From Phascolomyces articulosus (taxonomy: Eukaryota > Mucoromycota > Mucoromycetes > Mucorales > Lichtheimiaceae): DNA of 25,017 nucleotides. The notes under the pieces were generated by a model. That model ran no database searches. It saw only the letters and a list, made by a program, of their open reading frames with translations, and was not told the DNA's origin. Below are positions 9,332 through 20,112 of this stretch, piece after piece. The stretch lies in the NCBI GenBank assembly GCA_025677815.1, contig JAIXMP010000082.1:1-25017 (forward strand), in the 5' to 3' direction. The translations under genes and the position numbers were made by a program. Each line of letters opens with the position of its first letter. Position 1 is the stretch's first letter.

Positions 9332-10305
9332 TCCTTGTTATCAATATTACCACCACCACGCACATAATTACCACCGCGCCAGTTGTTACTACCACGTCCT
9401 GCTGACCGCCAATTGAATCCTTGTTGTCTTGGTCGAATAGCATCCAAATCCATTGGTGCAACACCAGATGAGCGGAGATATTCGGGTACACCTTGTTGTC
9501 GGTATTGCTGTTGGAAAGGTGGATGACTCTTTTCGGATACGATAGACTGAGTGTGTTGTTGTGCAGCTTCAACAGCTAAAGCTAATCGCATTGCCTCATC
9601 TGCCGAGGTTGGGAACTGGGTCATTACTTGTAACCGAATGGTAGGATTCAACCCACGTTGAAAGCGATCCAAGGCTTCTTCATCCGTCATCGTTGATACT
9701 GATGACCAGGCAGCTTGGAATTGTGACACATAAAGTGCTACTGTACTATCCTGGAATAACGCGGCTAAACGATCACGAGCCAATTGAGTATGATTTGGGG
9801 GACTGAAATTGGCAAGGAAACGTTTCCTGAACTCCATCCAATCAGTAATATCGGCCATTGCTTCTTGTTGGCGCCACCATGTGTCAGCCTCATCACGTAA
9901 CAGAGTGGCAGCATAAGCTACGTATTTTTGCTTACTTAATTGAGCCATTTCCAGATATCGTTCAACAGACCTCACCCAACCAATGGCAGCATCCAAGCTT
10001 CGGTCACCATGATACGTGTCGGGTTCACGAATACGGGCACGAAAAATAGGAGTGGTGTCTTTTTCTTCTTGGTTGCCATCCTTGTCTTCCTTATTTTTCT
10101 TGGATAATAACTCTGTCAATACTTGTATCAACGCCGTCATATCATTGTTCTGTTGTTCTTGCAGCATACTTGTAGGTGGATTTTCAAAATTAATTTCAGG
10201 TCTTGTAGTTGTTAAATCTTCGTCTTCGTCAGTAATCTCAAGGTCTTGTGTTCGGTAAGTTTGAAAATTGCTTGGGGGGTTGTATGGGTTATTATGGTTG
10301 GACAT
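9205..10305 (-). CDS. gag: Gag (capsid and nucleocapsid) of the Gag-Pro element
   Basis: This intact 366-residue protein begins at an ATG 14 nt past the primer-binding site. An acidic N-terminus is followed by a Retrotrans_gag-type capsid domain at about 100-235, including LLRDEADTWWRQQE, FRKRFLANF and FQRGLNPTIRLQVM. A Gln/Gly/Arg-rich region leads to one CCHC zinc knuckle at 326-339 (CYNCGGLGHIARFC, spacing C-2-C-4-H-4-C), which binds the element RNA. It ends in a basic tail. The protein would assemble cytoplasmic virus-like particles. It overlaps the protease frame by about 127 nt. Small open frames on the opposite strand are shadows. Confidence 0.92.
   Translation of the reverse strand: MSNHNNPYNPPSNFQTYRTQDLEITDEDEDLTTTRPEINFENPPTSMLQEQQNNDMTALIQVLTELLSKKNKEDKDGNQEEKDTTPIFRARIREPDTYHGDRSLDAAIGWVRSVERYLEMAQLSKQKYVAYAATLLRDEADTWWRQQEAMADITDWMEFRKRFLANFSPPNHTQLARDRLAALFQDSTVALYVSQFQAAWSSVSTMTDEEALDRFQRGLNPTIRLQVMTQFPTSADEAMRLALAVEAAQQHTQSIVSEKSHPPFQQQYRQQGVPEYLRSSGVAPMDLDAIRPRQQGFNWRSAGRGSNNWRGGNYVRGGGNIDNKDCYNCGGLGHIARFCSSPRRQNRSKNQYQGQSYQGKGQTRRD
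9256..9262 (-). promoter_or_regulatory. Candidate -1 frameshift heptamer between gag and pro
   Basis: On the coding strand this reads C AAA AAC in the gag frame, within the gag/pro overlap. Protease lies in the -1 frame relative to gag. The A-site codon AAC fits known slippery sites, but the first base is C, not A, so the match is imperfect. No obvious pseudoknot was worked out. Confidence 0.4.
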
Positions 10306-10318
10306 GAACCTTTTCTTT

Positions 10319-10326
10319 CGCTACCA
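10319..10326 (-). other. Primer-binding site, initiator-Met tRNA type
   Basis: TGGTAGCG starts two bases after the 5' LTR on the minus strand. It matches the first eight bases of the PBS used by many fungal retroelements that prime with the 3' end of initiator tRNA-Met. Confidence 0.75.
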
Positions 10327-10328
10327 AT

Positions 10329-10466
10329 TGTCGTAATTATTTTTGGCAGATAATACCGTAGCCAATAGGAATAATAAAGATAATAAGATATTTTTAGATA
10401 TAAAATAATTGTACAAGAAGTATCCAAAAAAAGGAAAAGGGTAACACCGATAATTCTGCTACGACA
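10329..10466 (-). repeat. 5' LTR of the Gag-Pro element, 138 bp
   Basis: Its ends and length are the same as the copy at 8145-8282, with two substitutions. The flanking TCAT at 10467-10470 matches 8141-8144. Confidence 0.93.
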
Positions 10467-10753
10467 TCATAACCTTTGTCATAGCCAAGATTCCTTGGTG
10501 TAACGTCTTCTTTTTTGTATACTTCTTGTATGGTTATTAGTCTAAAAATAACCATCGTCATCATCATAATTATTGTTATCATTAGTATCATCACTAGTGC
10601 CAAGACACTTAGCATTATTCTATTATTATCATAATCTATTACATCATATATATCATATCTTTAGTAGTTTAGAAAATATATAAATATCCCATGGTCTTTA
10701 TTAAATAAACATCATCTATCTGTTACTCTTTATTTTATATTTATTTATTATTA
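10467..10753. other. Spacer between Gag-Pro element and CACTA element
   Basis: This is AT-rich DNA. On the minus strand a short open stretch (about 10527-10467) reads VYKKEDVTPRNLGYDKGYD and is interrupted exactly by the retroelement insertion. It could be a remnant of a host or older transposon gene, but no domain is recognised. Confidence 0.3.
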
Positions 10754-10777
10754 TACTGCAAAAAAGGGGAAATTTTA
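10754..10777 (+). repeat. CACTA left TIR
   Basis: This 24-bp end pairs with 20384-20407. The first base is T where the partner has C, so the canonical CACTG end has decayed here. Confidence 0.8.
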
Positions 10778-10895
10778 CAATTATAAAAGGTCATAAAAGT
10801 TTTGTGGTATCTGGGATTAAAACTAGGGGGTACCTTTTACGAGACTTGGAGGACCTTTTATGAGCTTTTATGAGGTACAAGTACCAAGATAATTG
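10778..10895 (+). repeat. Subterminal repeats, left
   Basis: About five copies of a CTCRTAAAAGG motif occur in either orientation (ATAAAAGGTCATAAAAG, CCTTTTACGAG, CCTTTTATGAGCTTTTATGAG). They match the denser set at the other end and are probably transposase or TnpA-type binding sites. Confidence 0.75.
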
Positions 10896-11092
10896 GCGCA
10901 CTTTTTTCTTTCACTTTTCAGAAAAAAAAAAGTTATGCCATTTACTCTGTCTTTATTTTCTTTTAAAAAAATAAATCTCTTTTTATTTTAACCTATTACT
11001 TTTATTACAAGGGACATAATAAATCCTAATTTTTTTGGTGTTTATAATATTTATCATATATATTTTATTTTTATATATATAAAAAAAGAAAA

Positions 11093-11878
11093 CTAATCAA
11101 ACTGATCATGTTTACGTTTACCCAATTGCGATCTGCCATCATTGACAAATCCTTCTGTCTCTTCTACCAGTCTACCTACAAAGGTTCTTTTTATACAGTC
11201 CATTAGTACCAAAATAACAGCTCATACAAACACATGCACATATCGCAAAAAGTAATATGAAAACGCAATAAAATCTACCTATTCAGCAACTGGGTGAGAC
11301 GCACACGTTCTCTCATCAAGAACAGTATATCATCCAAGCCAGGAGCAGCACTCAAGCGCGTTTCAACGCATGTAAGTGCCTACAAAATCCTAGTTAAAAT
11401 TATAAGATAAGTTAGCACCACACCATTTCTTTTTTATCAACTAAAAAAAAATTATGCAAGAAATACATACAAATTATGCCACTTGTGAAGAAGAGCAACA
11501 AGCTGCTCTTCAACCCACTCAATCTGTTGCTCCATAGTAAGATAGACCTCAAATTGATTAATGTCCCCTTCCCAAGTACTAAAAATCGATATTTTAAAAA
11601 ACAAGTTCTACTGCTAATTTTTAATACTATAGTTTTATTGATTCTTACACAGTTTCAGCATCTGTATGCTCCTCTTCTTCTACTTGTGGTACTTCCATTT
11701 CTGATTCATCCAAAAAAAGAGGTGGGTAATCTTGTGATGAAGAATATATCAATTGTGGTGGTAACATGACTTGTGGATGAGGTGATACTGGCAGTGGTGA
11801 TGGAGTGGAAAGAAGAGGGGGGAAGGAGGGCGATGCCTCAAAAATAGGTGTGTTTGCACAGGAAGTTTGAGAGGACAT
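11093..11878 (-). CDS. Small spliced gene of the CACTA element (unknown function)
   Basis: I infer four exons. The start is ATG 11878-11876 (MSSQTSCANTPIF). A Pro/Ser-rich and then acidic first exon ends near 11650. A second exon (about 11590-11470) encodes WEGDINQFEVYLTMEQQIEW, a third (about 11370-11282) encodes LSAAPGLDDILFLMRERVRL, and a last one reads LVEETEGFVNDGRSQLGKRK and stops at 11093. The product is about 175 residues, with no domain that I recognise. A TATAAATA box lies at 11941-11948, about 65 bp upstream. The junction between exons 2 and 3 is not resolved in phase. No internal stops are seen inside the exons, unlike the neighbouring transposase. It could be a TnpA-like accessory protein (inference). 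Confidence 0.5.
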
Positions 11879-11940
11879 TAATGTTGTTAAGAAAATAGAA
11901 AAAGAAAGCAAGGTTTATTAGGTGTGATCCATTTATGAGG

Positions 11941-11948
11941 TATTTATA
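11941..11948 (-). promoter_or_regulatory. TATA box of the small CACTA gene
   Basis: TATAAATA on the minus strand lies about 63 bp before ATG 11878. Similar boxes precede the other two minus-strand genes of this element. Confidence 0.5.
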
Positions 11949-12345
11949 TTTCCATGATTATTTTTAATATCCAAACAGGGATTTTTCACAAAACAATCAT
12001 CTAAATAGGCATAAGAATCCCACATCATATGAACGTATTTTTTTTTATTGTAGTGGTTAATGATGATAGATTATTTTTATACACTCTTGTTAGTAGCAAC
12101 GATGATTTTTTTTTAGAGTTGATGAAGAATAATAGTATTAATATTTTCAGTTTCTGGCTTACAAAAATAAACTTTTTTTCTTTTTGTTTTTATTTATTTT
12201 GAAGATAGTATAAAAGAAGATGAGAATAAAGAAGGCGAGTATAATATATATATAGGAGTATTAAAATAATAAGAGTGTGGGAGAGGGTGTTGTTAATATA
12301 ATATCACGATATGATGAGGGGAGGAAAAAAAAAATGAATGAGCAG

Positions 12346-15300
12346 TTAATTGAGATGGAGCTTGGGTTCTAGTAGAATTGCAACTAATTGATCTGCTTGT
12401 CTATATTTTGTACTAGCAAATGGCGCATATATATAGGCAATCAGAAGAATGGAAAAATAATCCAAGGAATCAAACTCATTATACCACAATTCGATACCTT
12501 CGTTTATGAGAGGTTGATTTGTTGGCTTCTTGTAATAGTAGACTATAGCAAATATGTATATACCCTTTGTCTTTAGATTGTGCTGGAAGTAATACATGAC
12601 TTGACCAGCAAATAAGGAAGGAGCATTGGTACATGTAGTGCTGGCAACAAACAAGGCTTGGATATGTGAACTGCATATACTTGCTGCTTCAAGGCTATGA
12701 TACATTTGCCCATAAAGCTTGATCTGGTTATACTTTTCGATTCTTCTTGAAACCAGTATATCACCTTAATGAATATCGGTAGCATATTAATGCTACATCT
12801 TCTCGTTATATAGTTCGCGATAATAGTCAACAAGGCATTGATAGTAGTCTGGTGCCATGTTTACTGATTTTGATGATCCCTGGAGTACAGAATCCAGCAG
12901 AGTCTCCATCCCAGTTGTGCTCACCATATCTTCTGGATCCTTCATGATTTCTTCGATGTTTATAGCGTCAGAAGAGGCAAGACGTGCTGATGTTGTTGCA
13001 CTAGGACTTTTGGCAAGTTGATGTAGGAATGCGACCTCTGCTTCACCTATTTTTGGTTCTAGGCGTCGAACATAATCAGAAAGATGCATACTTTTGAGGA
13101 AACGATTGACGACTGTAACCTCGAAAGTTCCCTTGTTGTTCATGTCAATACTTCCAAGCATCCCATTATACTGTTTAAATGAATAGCACCATACAGCAGG
13201 GATAACCGAAAAATCGCACATCTGTTTGGCAAGATGGATATGTGCATGCATATTTGGTGTTACCTATTTATCACCATTCAACCTCTGTGCTCCTTTATAG
13301 AACGCGATCAACTTGTCATGACCAATTTGGATATCATCTCTTTCAATGGAAGGTCGCACTAGGATATGACATGCATCAACAAACAGGATCCGATTATCAA
13401 AATCGGCTTTTGGAATCATTTGACGAAGGATAAAGGGGGAGTATATAAGAATCTAGGTTTTCCATTCGGCAGCTTTCATTGAACTAAAGCTAGATTCGAT
13501 TTTATTAGCAAGTGTATCATATCCTGGAGGCACCATTATACTATCAGCAACAACTTGCATGCTTTTCAGCTTTGCATCAGTCAAGTACTTCTTATCCAAC
13601 CACGTGTCAACCATCTTTTTGGCAGTTCCAAGAATCAAATTATGAAGTGGGTCGATTATTACACATTGTGGGACGTCAAAGTATGCTAATTGGTGTAATT
13701 TAGTATATCGTGTGCCATACTGTTGCTCGAGTTCTTTTCGTCTTGCTGGCACACGTTCTGCTTCCCAACTGGCACCCCATTATCTGTTTTGTTCTTTCAT
13801 GACAAGGCGTTCTTCATTTATTTGGTGATGAGAGAAACCCAAAAAGTTTAAACCTTCACCCTGAACAGGAAGGAAATCCCAATCACACTTGTAGCATCCT
13901 CGTCGACTCACAGCAGATGTAAAACCAGCGATCTTTCTGGCGGCAGGCATATCACAAGCAACATTTAGCAGGGCAGCACAGACAGTTCTTTTACTGTTTT
14001 GGCTTTGGTATGTCTTCATTTGTACACCTTTGTACAATTCCTCTAGTTCGTCCACTAATAGCTTTAAGTAATTATTCATTGCGACAGTTTTTGGTTCATA
14101 TGGCCCGGGGATCATGCCAAGTAAGATTACATTCTCCTTCTTGTTGCATAATTCACGCGGCAAATTTTGGATAATTGCATAAATGGCCCCATGGAGTATA
14201 CCAAGTTCTTGAATGCCTGGAACTAATCGATGTTAATCATCAACAAGATAGATCGGTCATGTGCAACGAAAGGTTTGGGTTCTTCATTCAGGAGAGTGTC
14301 TGGGTCAGGTATGGTTGTCCACATTTCACCATCATAAATGTCAGACATAAGATAGGAAGAAACGTTATGCATGCGCCATTTGTTAATGTTTGTTTCGAAA
14401 TCAGGTCGTTCAAAAAGCATATGCAGGCTTTCTTTTAATGGGTGGTATGCATATACTTTTTTTGGTAGACCTTTTTTATCAAACAAAGCAGTGTTCATGG
14501 TGCATTTTGTACATTTTGATATGGGTATCAAATCATTTCGGTCATACACCTCATGGCAAGTAGGACAAACGATGTATTTCACAACGTTTTCGGTGAAATC
14601 GGTCATTTTGGTATTAGCACGGACAGTGGATGGGGTGGTATGGAGACGAGAATCGAAGTTCAACATGATCAAGACCATGTTGAAAGCTTCTAGAAGTTTA
14701 GTGGCTGCAACATTTGACAAGTACAACAAATGAAAGATTACAGTAAATGCTTGTAAGAAGGTAAGGATACCTTTTTCATCTAATAGTTTTCATGCTTTAT
14801 AAATATCACATTTGTTTTGGCAATTTTCAAAATAGACAACTAATATAAAAAATACTTACTATTATTATCAGATTCAGCATATATATCCATATCGTCCGCT
14901 TCATCGTCGATAGGTACAGCTTCTTCATCGTCCAGGTATGGCAATTCATTTGAATCAACAATCTCTTCCTCTTCAACTGATTCAAATTCTTGGAAAACTG
15001 GATCCATGTCAACATCGCCAGTAGTGGAGGTAGGTTCAACTGGAGCAAAGAATACATCGTTGGTTGGAGCAGAGGTTTGCTCATCGATTGGAGTAGTCGA
15101 TTGAACAGGTGAATCACCAGTTGTATCCATGGGTAATTGTTCTTCTTGGATAAGTGATTCAACTGGAGCAGATGGGGTGTCATATTCTTCAAGATCAACT
15201 AAAATAAGAGGTACCATATTAACATTCATAACATTATTTATTAAAAAGACTGTTTTTTCCTAATTTTATTTTATAGATCTAACTTACTATAATCATCAGG

Positions 15301-15572
15301 TTGTTGGGATTGTAATCTATTTTGGATTTCTTCTATACCACGTGTGATATCATTGGCAAACATTTCTTGTTCAGCTAAAATAAATAGAGGTAATAAAGAT
15401 AAACGGTCAGATATGAACTATGGTGCTACTAAATTTTTCTGAAAGAACAATAGAACAGTTTATTACCAGCGAGTTGTCTGACAGCATCATCTTGCAAATG
15501 ACGTTGAATTGTTGTTCGATTATGATGAATAAGTCCTTTGCATCGGGTACAGGAACAGGGTCGTTTAGCCAT
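12346..15572 (-). pseudogene. tnp2: Tnp2-type CACTA transposase, spliced and inactivated
   Basis: This is a CACTA transposase (Transposase_21/Tnp2 family) of about 990 residues that would cut the element at its TIRs. Exons with matching phases are 15572-15467 (MAKRPCSCTRCKGLIHH), 15374-15288, 15198-14860 (acidic) and 14779-12346. Family landmarks in order are a CPTCHEVYDR zinc-binding motif, the NKKENVILLGMIPGPYEPK block, VACDMPAARKIAGF, RRGCYKCDWDF, IIDPLHNLILGTAK, the SFKQYNGMLGS block, and a C-terminal AGQVMYYFQHNL segment. Damage includes a Trp-to-TAG stop at 14225-14223 and a one-base loss in a G-run near 14195. Further stops lie at 13782-13780 (TAA), 13455-13453, 13266-13264, 12795-12793, 12789-12787 and 12768-12766, after which coding resumes in the same frame. 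A TATA box precedes the gene by about 90 bp. Confidence 0.88.
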
Positions 15573-15660
15573 TTGGATAGTATTGTAGAAGAATGAAAAT
15601 GGAGTGTCAAGGTATGTTTACTTGCAAAATAATGATTTTTTTTGCTTGATATTGAAGGGT

Positions 15661-15668
15661 TATTTATA
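15661..15668 (-). promoter_or_regulatory. TATA box of the Tnp2 gene
   Basis: TATAAATA on the minus strand lies about 90 bp upstream of ATG 15572. It is identical to the box before the small gene at 11878. Confidence 0.5.
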
Positions 15669-16762
15669 TCTTTCTCTGTTCTTACTGCAGATTCAATGAA
15701 TACCATAAAATATATAAAACTGATATATAGATCATGACAAATACGATTACTAATCAAAATATACAACGATGAATAGATAAACTGTGCAACAAGGTATATG
15801 GTGATAATTTAAATAAAAAAGGATACATCACAGCAGGTGCAATGCAAGGAATGACTGCATAACAAGATGCATAATTTATTGTTCCATTGGGTGTCACAAA
15901 GGTAATTTAATTAAACTACGGACTACTGGTACAAAGAAGTATTCCTAATATAGTAACAATCGTTTTTCTCTTTTATCTACCAAAAAAAGATAGAACAACA
16001 AATAATAGGTACTGTAGTCACAAATGAAAGGAGAGCATATTAAACTGAAAAAGTTATATATGAAGAGCAAGAATATATGGCAATTCATATACACCTATTG
16101 CTGACGTTCAGAAGCCAATATTCTTTTATATAAAAGGGTGGATTATAATGTGATTGTAAGCTACGTTCCACAAGGTAAGATAAAGAATCCACCGCAGTAA
16201 TAAAGAAGTGTTTTTTTCTAAGCAAGATAAAAATCATTTTTCTTTTTTTTTTTTCGTCTCACAATACAATAATGTATATTTTTTTTAAAATGCAGCCCCT
16301 ATTCTCAAAACACGGGAAAATTACATATTTGCGATGAAGAATACAAATATGAAGAATGGTCATTTGTATTGGTAATAATTATTGTTGCCACTCATATCTA
16401 TGTGATCTTTTGCAAAAAAAAAAAAAAAAAAAGGACTACTATGATTACAAAAATGCAATAAACGATTGACCACAGTAAAAAAAAAAAGAAGATTCTTAAT
16501 AAGATAAAACCCATTGTTCTTTTTTTTTCTGGTACTACCCTAAAAAAATGAATATAAAAAAGAGGACCGTGCTCCCAAGATCAATTATTGAGCTGATGTA
16601 TGACAAATTCAATTATTATCAGGAAAAATATCCTTCGGAAAAAAATACAAGACGTGTTTGATCAAGTTGTAAAGAAACAGCTTTTTTCTATCATTTGTCA
16701 TTTGGTTATATTTCTAAAGGTATTTTTTTTTCTTTCCATCTGTTGCAACACTTTATTATTGT

Positions 16763-16795
<33 letters not shown>

Positions 16796-16834
16796 ATGAT
16801 ATAATTTTTTTATGTATTTTTTTTATGTATATAT
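15669..16834 (+). other. Intergenic CACTA segment with possible plus-strand exons
   Basis: There is no intact gene. A TATATAAAAGG box near 16125 on the plus strand precedes two coding-like blocks. The first (about 16297-16370) is flanked by a TTTTTTTAAAATGCAG acceptor and a GGTAATAA donor. The second (about 16555-16720) contains LPRSIIELMYDKFNYYQEKY and then VFDQVVKKQLF in a neighbouring frame. This may be a decayed gene on the opposite strand to Tnp2; no family is recognised. A (TA)n(TG)n microsatellite lies at about 16763-16794, and poly-A/T runs are frequent. Confidence 0.3.
16763..16794. repeat. (TA)n(TG)n microsatellite
   Basis: About nine TA units are followed by about seven TG units, just outside the 3' end of the adjacent minus-strand gene. 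Confidence 0.8.
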
Positions 16835-18365
16835 TTACAGAGAGAGCGAGAAGAAAAGCACACGATGCTTAAAATATATAGCATCGTGGTGTTGTGCAGG
16901 TGGTGGAGGAGGAGATGGTGACGATGGAGATGGAGATGGAGATGCAGCGCGAGTTACTGCAACTGCTGACGACGAAGAAGAAGGTAAAGTTGATGATGAG
17001 GGTTGGGGTCTAACAGCCCATTGAGGAGTGTTGGGTGGAATGTCTTGGTGATTGGCATAGAAGAACGCTTTCGATGCAACAAACCTCCACTATCCTTGTC
17101 AAGCAAGTCAAAAAAATCGTTTAACTTATTTTTTTAAAAAGAAAAGAATATTTAGTAACAAGCCCAGCATTTTTGTTCGCGAACCAAGACTATAAAGCCA
17201 AAGGAAATATGTATTATTTTACACTTACACGCTTACTACGCCATGTCGGTTTCTTAACTCTCAGTCCTTTCTTGCCTCCTTGTACCAATTCCTCATCATC
17301 TGTTGTGTCTTCTTCTGAAAAATACACATCCTTAATGAGGAGTCCACCATTTGGATACTCCAGGTACTTCCCTTTATTCCGTCCCATCAAAAAAGTGGTG
17401 CTTCTTCTCCGAATTTTCTATTTTTTTTTTATTAATATACTTTTTTTTACTGCTATTTTTTTCTTTTTTTTTTTTTCTAATGTCAACTCTTTTTTTCTTA
17501 CATCTGCCCATCGGCTTGCAGCACGCCTGGCTTGGGCTTTTTCTTCAAGCTCCTGAGCTGACAAGCGTTGCGTGTTATACTTTTTCTTCAAGTTGTGGAA
17601 GACATCGCTTGTCACAGTCGTCACAGTTCGATCCCAATTGCGAATGTTCGGGAACTCATCCTTGAAGTTTTTGATGGTCGTGGTAAGAGTAGTAGGATGG
17701 ACTTGTTTGGTTCGCGAGTAATCCATTGTTCAAAATCATATGCGAGGTTTTTTTCGTCATAGATTTCATGGATTTTGCGCTATAAATTATATCACACAAT
17801 ATACAGTATCAGATTATTAAATTTACGTTAATTATAACAATGTTTATATATGCAATAATAGAAAACGATGATACATACATTCAAAGCAAGTCGATCCCTA
17901 GCTGCCCGCTTCTTCATCCTGGGCTGTACCCTCATTGACAGCATCATTACCATTGACAACTGAATTGCTGCTTGCTGCAAGAGGCATACTTCGGCTCATG
18001 AATTCGTTCATGCGATCCATGAATTCGTTCATTTTTTCATGGTCTTCCTGGCGAATTTTCATCATATCCGAGATTGCATCATTGTTCATTGTGACACGAC
18101 GGCCCAAAGACTCAAGCTGATCTGTAAGAGAGGACGTCGTCGAGTTGCTCATGATGCTTTCCTGGCGTTGGATGGTTGGTTGACGAGAGGAGGATGCGAT
18201 CGAAAAAGGAGCGGGAGTAGGTGATGTTGGTTGTGCAACTGGAGAGGAGGGTGCTTGATCGAGGGTTGCTTCAAGTTGTTGCTGCAATTGACGTGTTGTC
18301 ATATGCTTGGCAGCGCGGGTGGTGGGTTGAGTGCTTGATCTTTTGTTGGAGCGAGTGTTTGTCAT
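16835..18365 (-). CDS. Second large CACTA-borne gene, coiled-coil and Pro/Ser-rich, unknown function
   Basis: Four exons of about 380 residues in total are read in phase. Exon 1 starts at ATG 18365-18363 (MTNTRSNKRSSTQ) and contains a heptad-like stretch (MNEFMDRMNEFM). Exon 2 (17779-17502) includes TIKNFKDEFPNIRNW and AQARRAASRWAD. Exon 3 (17417-17229) includes RNKGKYLEYPNGGLLIKDVY and an acidic run. Exon 4 (17089-16835) reads FVASKAFFYANHQDIPPNTP and ends in an SPSPSPSPSSPSPPPPPA tail. Introns begin GTATGT, GTAAGA and GTAAGT. Two frame conflicts appear, one near 17935 at the end of exon 1 and one near 17710 in exon 2, so this copy may be damaged. A TATATAAA box lies about 100 bp upstream. 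By position it could be the element's second transposition protein binding the subterminal repeats (inference). Confidence 0.5.
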
Positions 18366-18462
18366 AATATAAGTGAGAAAAGCAAAAAGTAAGTAAAAGA
18401 AATAAAAATGTTTGTATGTGTTAATAATAACGACGATCCATAATAACAAAATAACCATCCTC

Positions 18463-18470
18463 TTTATATA
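18463..18470 (-). promoter_or_regulatory. TATA box of the coiled-coil gene
   Basis: TATATAAA on the minus strand lies about 100 bp upstream of ATG 18365. Confidence 0.5.
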
Positions 18471-18629
18471 GTTTTTCTTCATGTCACTATCAGGTACCAA
18501 AACAATCATTCTCAATAAATAAATGCCTTTTTATGGTACATGTTGTTTACTCATATCTTTATTATTTTCTATATAGTCATTCATCGATTTAAAAAAACAA
18601 CAATCATTTTCTTTTTCGTGCATTGGCAA

Positions 18630-19960
18630 CACGATCCAAATTTGGCAATGGAGGTAAGCCTATTTCGCCATTTGAAAAATATCTCATCAGCATGATAAGG
18701 TGGCTACGCGTCTCTTTTCTCCCTTTTTTGACTCACTGGTTTTTTTTTCTTTTTTTTTTCTTCTTTATTATTCCCCAACAAGCAAATCCGAATGTTACGT
18801 TACGAATGCATCCCTTTTTCTCTATATTGTTTTGGCTTTTACTTTTTCTATCTATTTCTACTACACACGATCACGTAACTCAATGGCGTATAGTACTACT
18901 TTTTTGGGGGAGGGTGAAATAGATTGAATGGAGGAAAACAGATATTTTAAAACAATTAGCTAACACTGACAGTACGTGTAGATTTCGACACGTCATCCAC
19001 AAGGTCCTTTTTTGAACGATATGGTATCAAGGTCAAGTATACATATGTACGGTCGGAAGAGTGTTTGACATGACATGCTCTTATCCCTATTCTTTTGTTT
19101 TTTTTCCTCTTCTTTTTTAGATTGACTTGAAGTTTGACACGAAGGGGAGATGTATTTTATGGTAACTCTTTTTATATACTTGTTTATCACTTGCTATTAT
19201 TATATATTTATTGTTTTGATCATGTCATCGACGTTGCTCTTTTATCTTTTTTAGTTTGACACAAAAATTGGCACAAAGGTCATTCAATGGGAAGTCATTT
19301 TTTATATACTATCATTAAACACGTTGCTATAATATCGATACTGATTGATGTTTGTTAGTAGAACCACTTTTCCCCTCTTCTTTGCAAACACATGGTAAGA
19401 AATTTTTTGACACTTTTTGATTGTGTACTGATAGAAAAATGAATGTATGAAATTCTTTTTATTAATCATAAAAAATGATTTTTAGAGTCGTAATGGGATA
19501 GACCACAAATGCCACGGATTGTTCCTGTCTCATATATAATGGTAAATTCTTTTTTTTTTCTTCTTTATGAATACATCATGGAATAAGCTGTATATAAACA
19601 TATACTAACCACTGCTTATTTAATCATTATTTTCATAGGATGCCATTATTAAGCACCATAAGGTATGTTGTTGACTGAAGTCTCTTTGATCATTTATTTT
19701 TGTTTTTCCTCTTGACTTATTCTACTTATCTTTTTTTTTTGATAGTGTAAAATCAAGAACCCGTTTTTTACAAGTGGTGACGATGACGTGTTTCATAGGT
19801 AAATCGAACGATCTATACCACAACGAAGTAGCATACAAATAATGGAGTGTGGGTAATAAAAAAACAACGTTTTTCATAGGTCCTACGATTATTAGCAATA
19901 ATGGCGCAAAAGAGGTGGGACAACTGATAATAGAATAGAATAGTATAGCACGATAGTAAT
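18630..19960 (+). other. Possible plus-strand mini-exon gene or its remains
   Basis: Several short blocks are bounded by T-rich acceptors ending in AG and by GT donors. From 18960 a block reads VRVDFDTSSTRSFFERYGIK and goes on to YTYVRSEECLT. About 19121-19160 reads IDLKFDTKGRCILW. About 19254-19278 reads FDTKIGTK. About 19640-19662 reads DAIIKHHK. About 19746-19798 reads CKIKNPFFTSGDDDVFH. The spacing of 60-300 nt and the splice-like edges suggest a multi-exon gene on the opposite strand to the transposase, perhaps degraded. I could not chain all phases, and no domain is recognised. Confidence 0.25.
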
Positions 19961-20112
19961 AGTAAACAGAGATAGGAGTAGTATTACGTGTAGTTATTAT
20001 CCAATAGAAAATAAATAAAATAATATTTTTTCCCATAATCATAAATAATATATATAATAATAACCAATGAAAAAAGAAGAAAATGATGTATTATTTGATA
20101 TAAATGGTAAAT

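Larger units (their letters stand above)
8145..10466 (-). mobile_element. Compact Gag-Pro LTR retroelement (non-autonomous Ty3/Gypsy derivative)
   Basis: Two 138-bp LTRs flank gag and protease on the minus strand. A 4-bp duplication TCAT sits at 8141-8144 and 10467-10470. A primer-binding site follows the 5' LTR and a polypurine tract precedes the 3' LTR. RT, RNase H and integrase are absent. The reading frame passes from the protease-RT linker straight into a short tail that stops just before the polypurine tract. Intact frames and two LTR differences (136/138) point to recent insertion. It resembles plant TR-GAG and BARE2-type elements in logic, but it retains the protease. Mobilisation would need RT and integrase in trans. 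Confidence 0.88.

Noticed and set aside
9123..9416. Several open frames on the plus strand across gag
   Set aside because: They are antisense shadows of the well-supported Gag and protease frames.
14371..14733. Plus-strand 120-residue open frame
   Set aside because: It is antisense to the zinc-binding exon of Tnp2, which has clear family motifs on the other strand.
12346..14779. Stop-codon reassignment, since Tnp2 is broken only by TAA/TAG
   Set aside because: The other broken genes in the window use TGA and TAA as interruptions, frameshifts are also present, and Gag-Pro reads normally, so decay is the simpler explanation.
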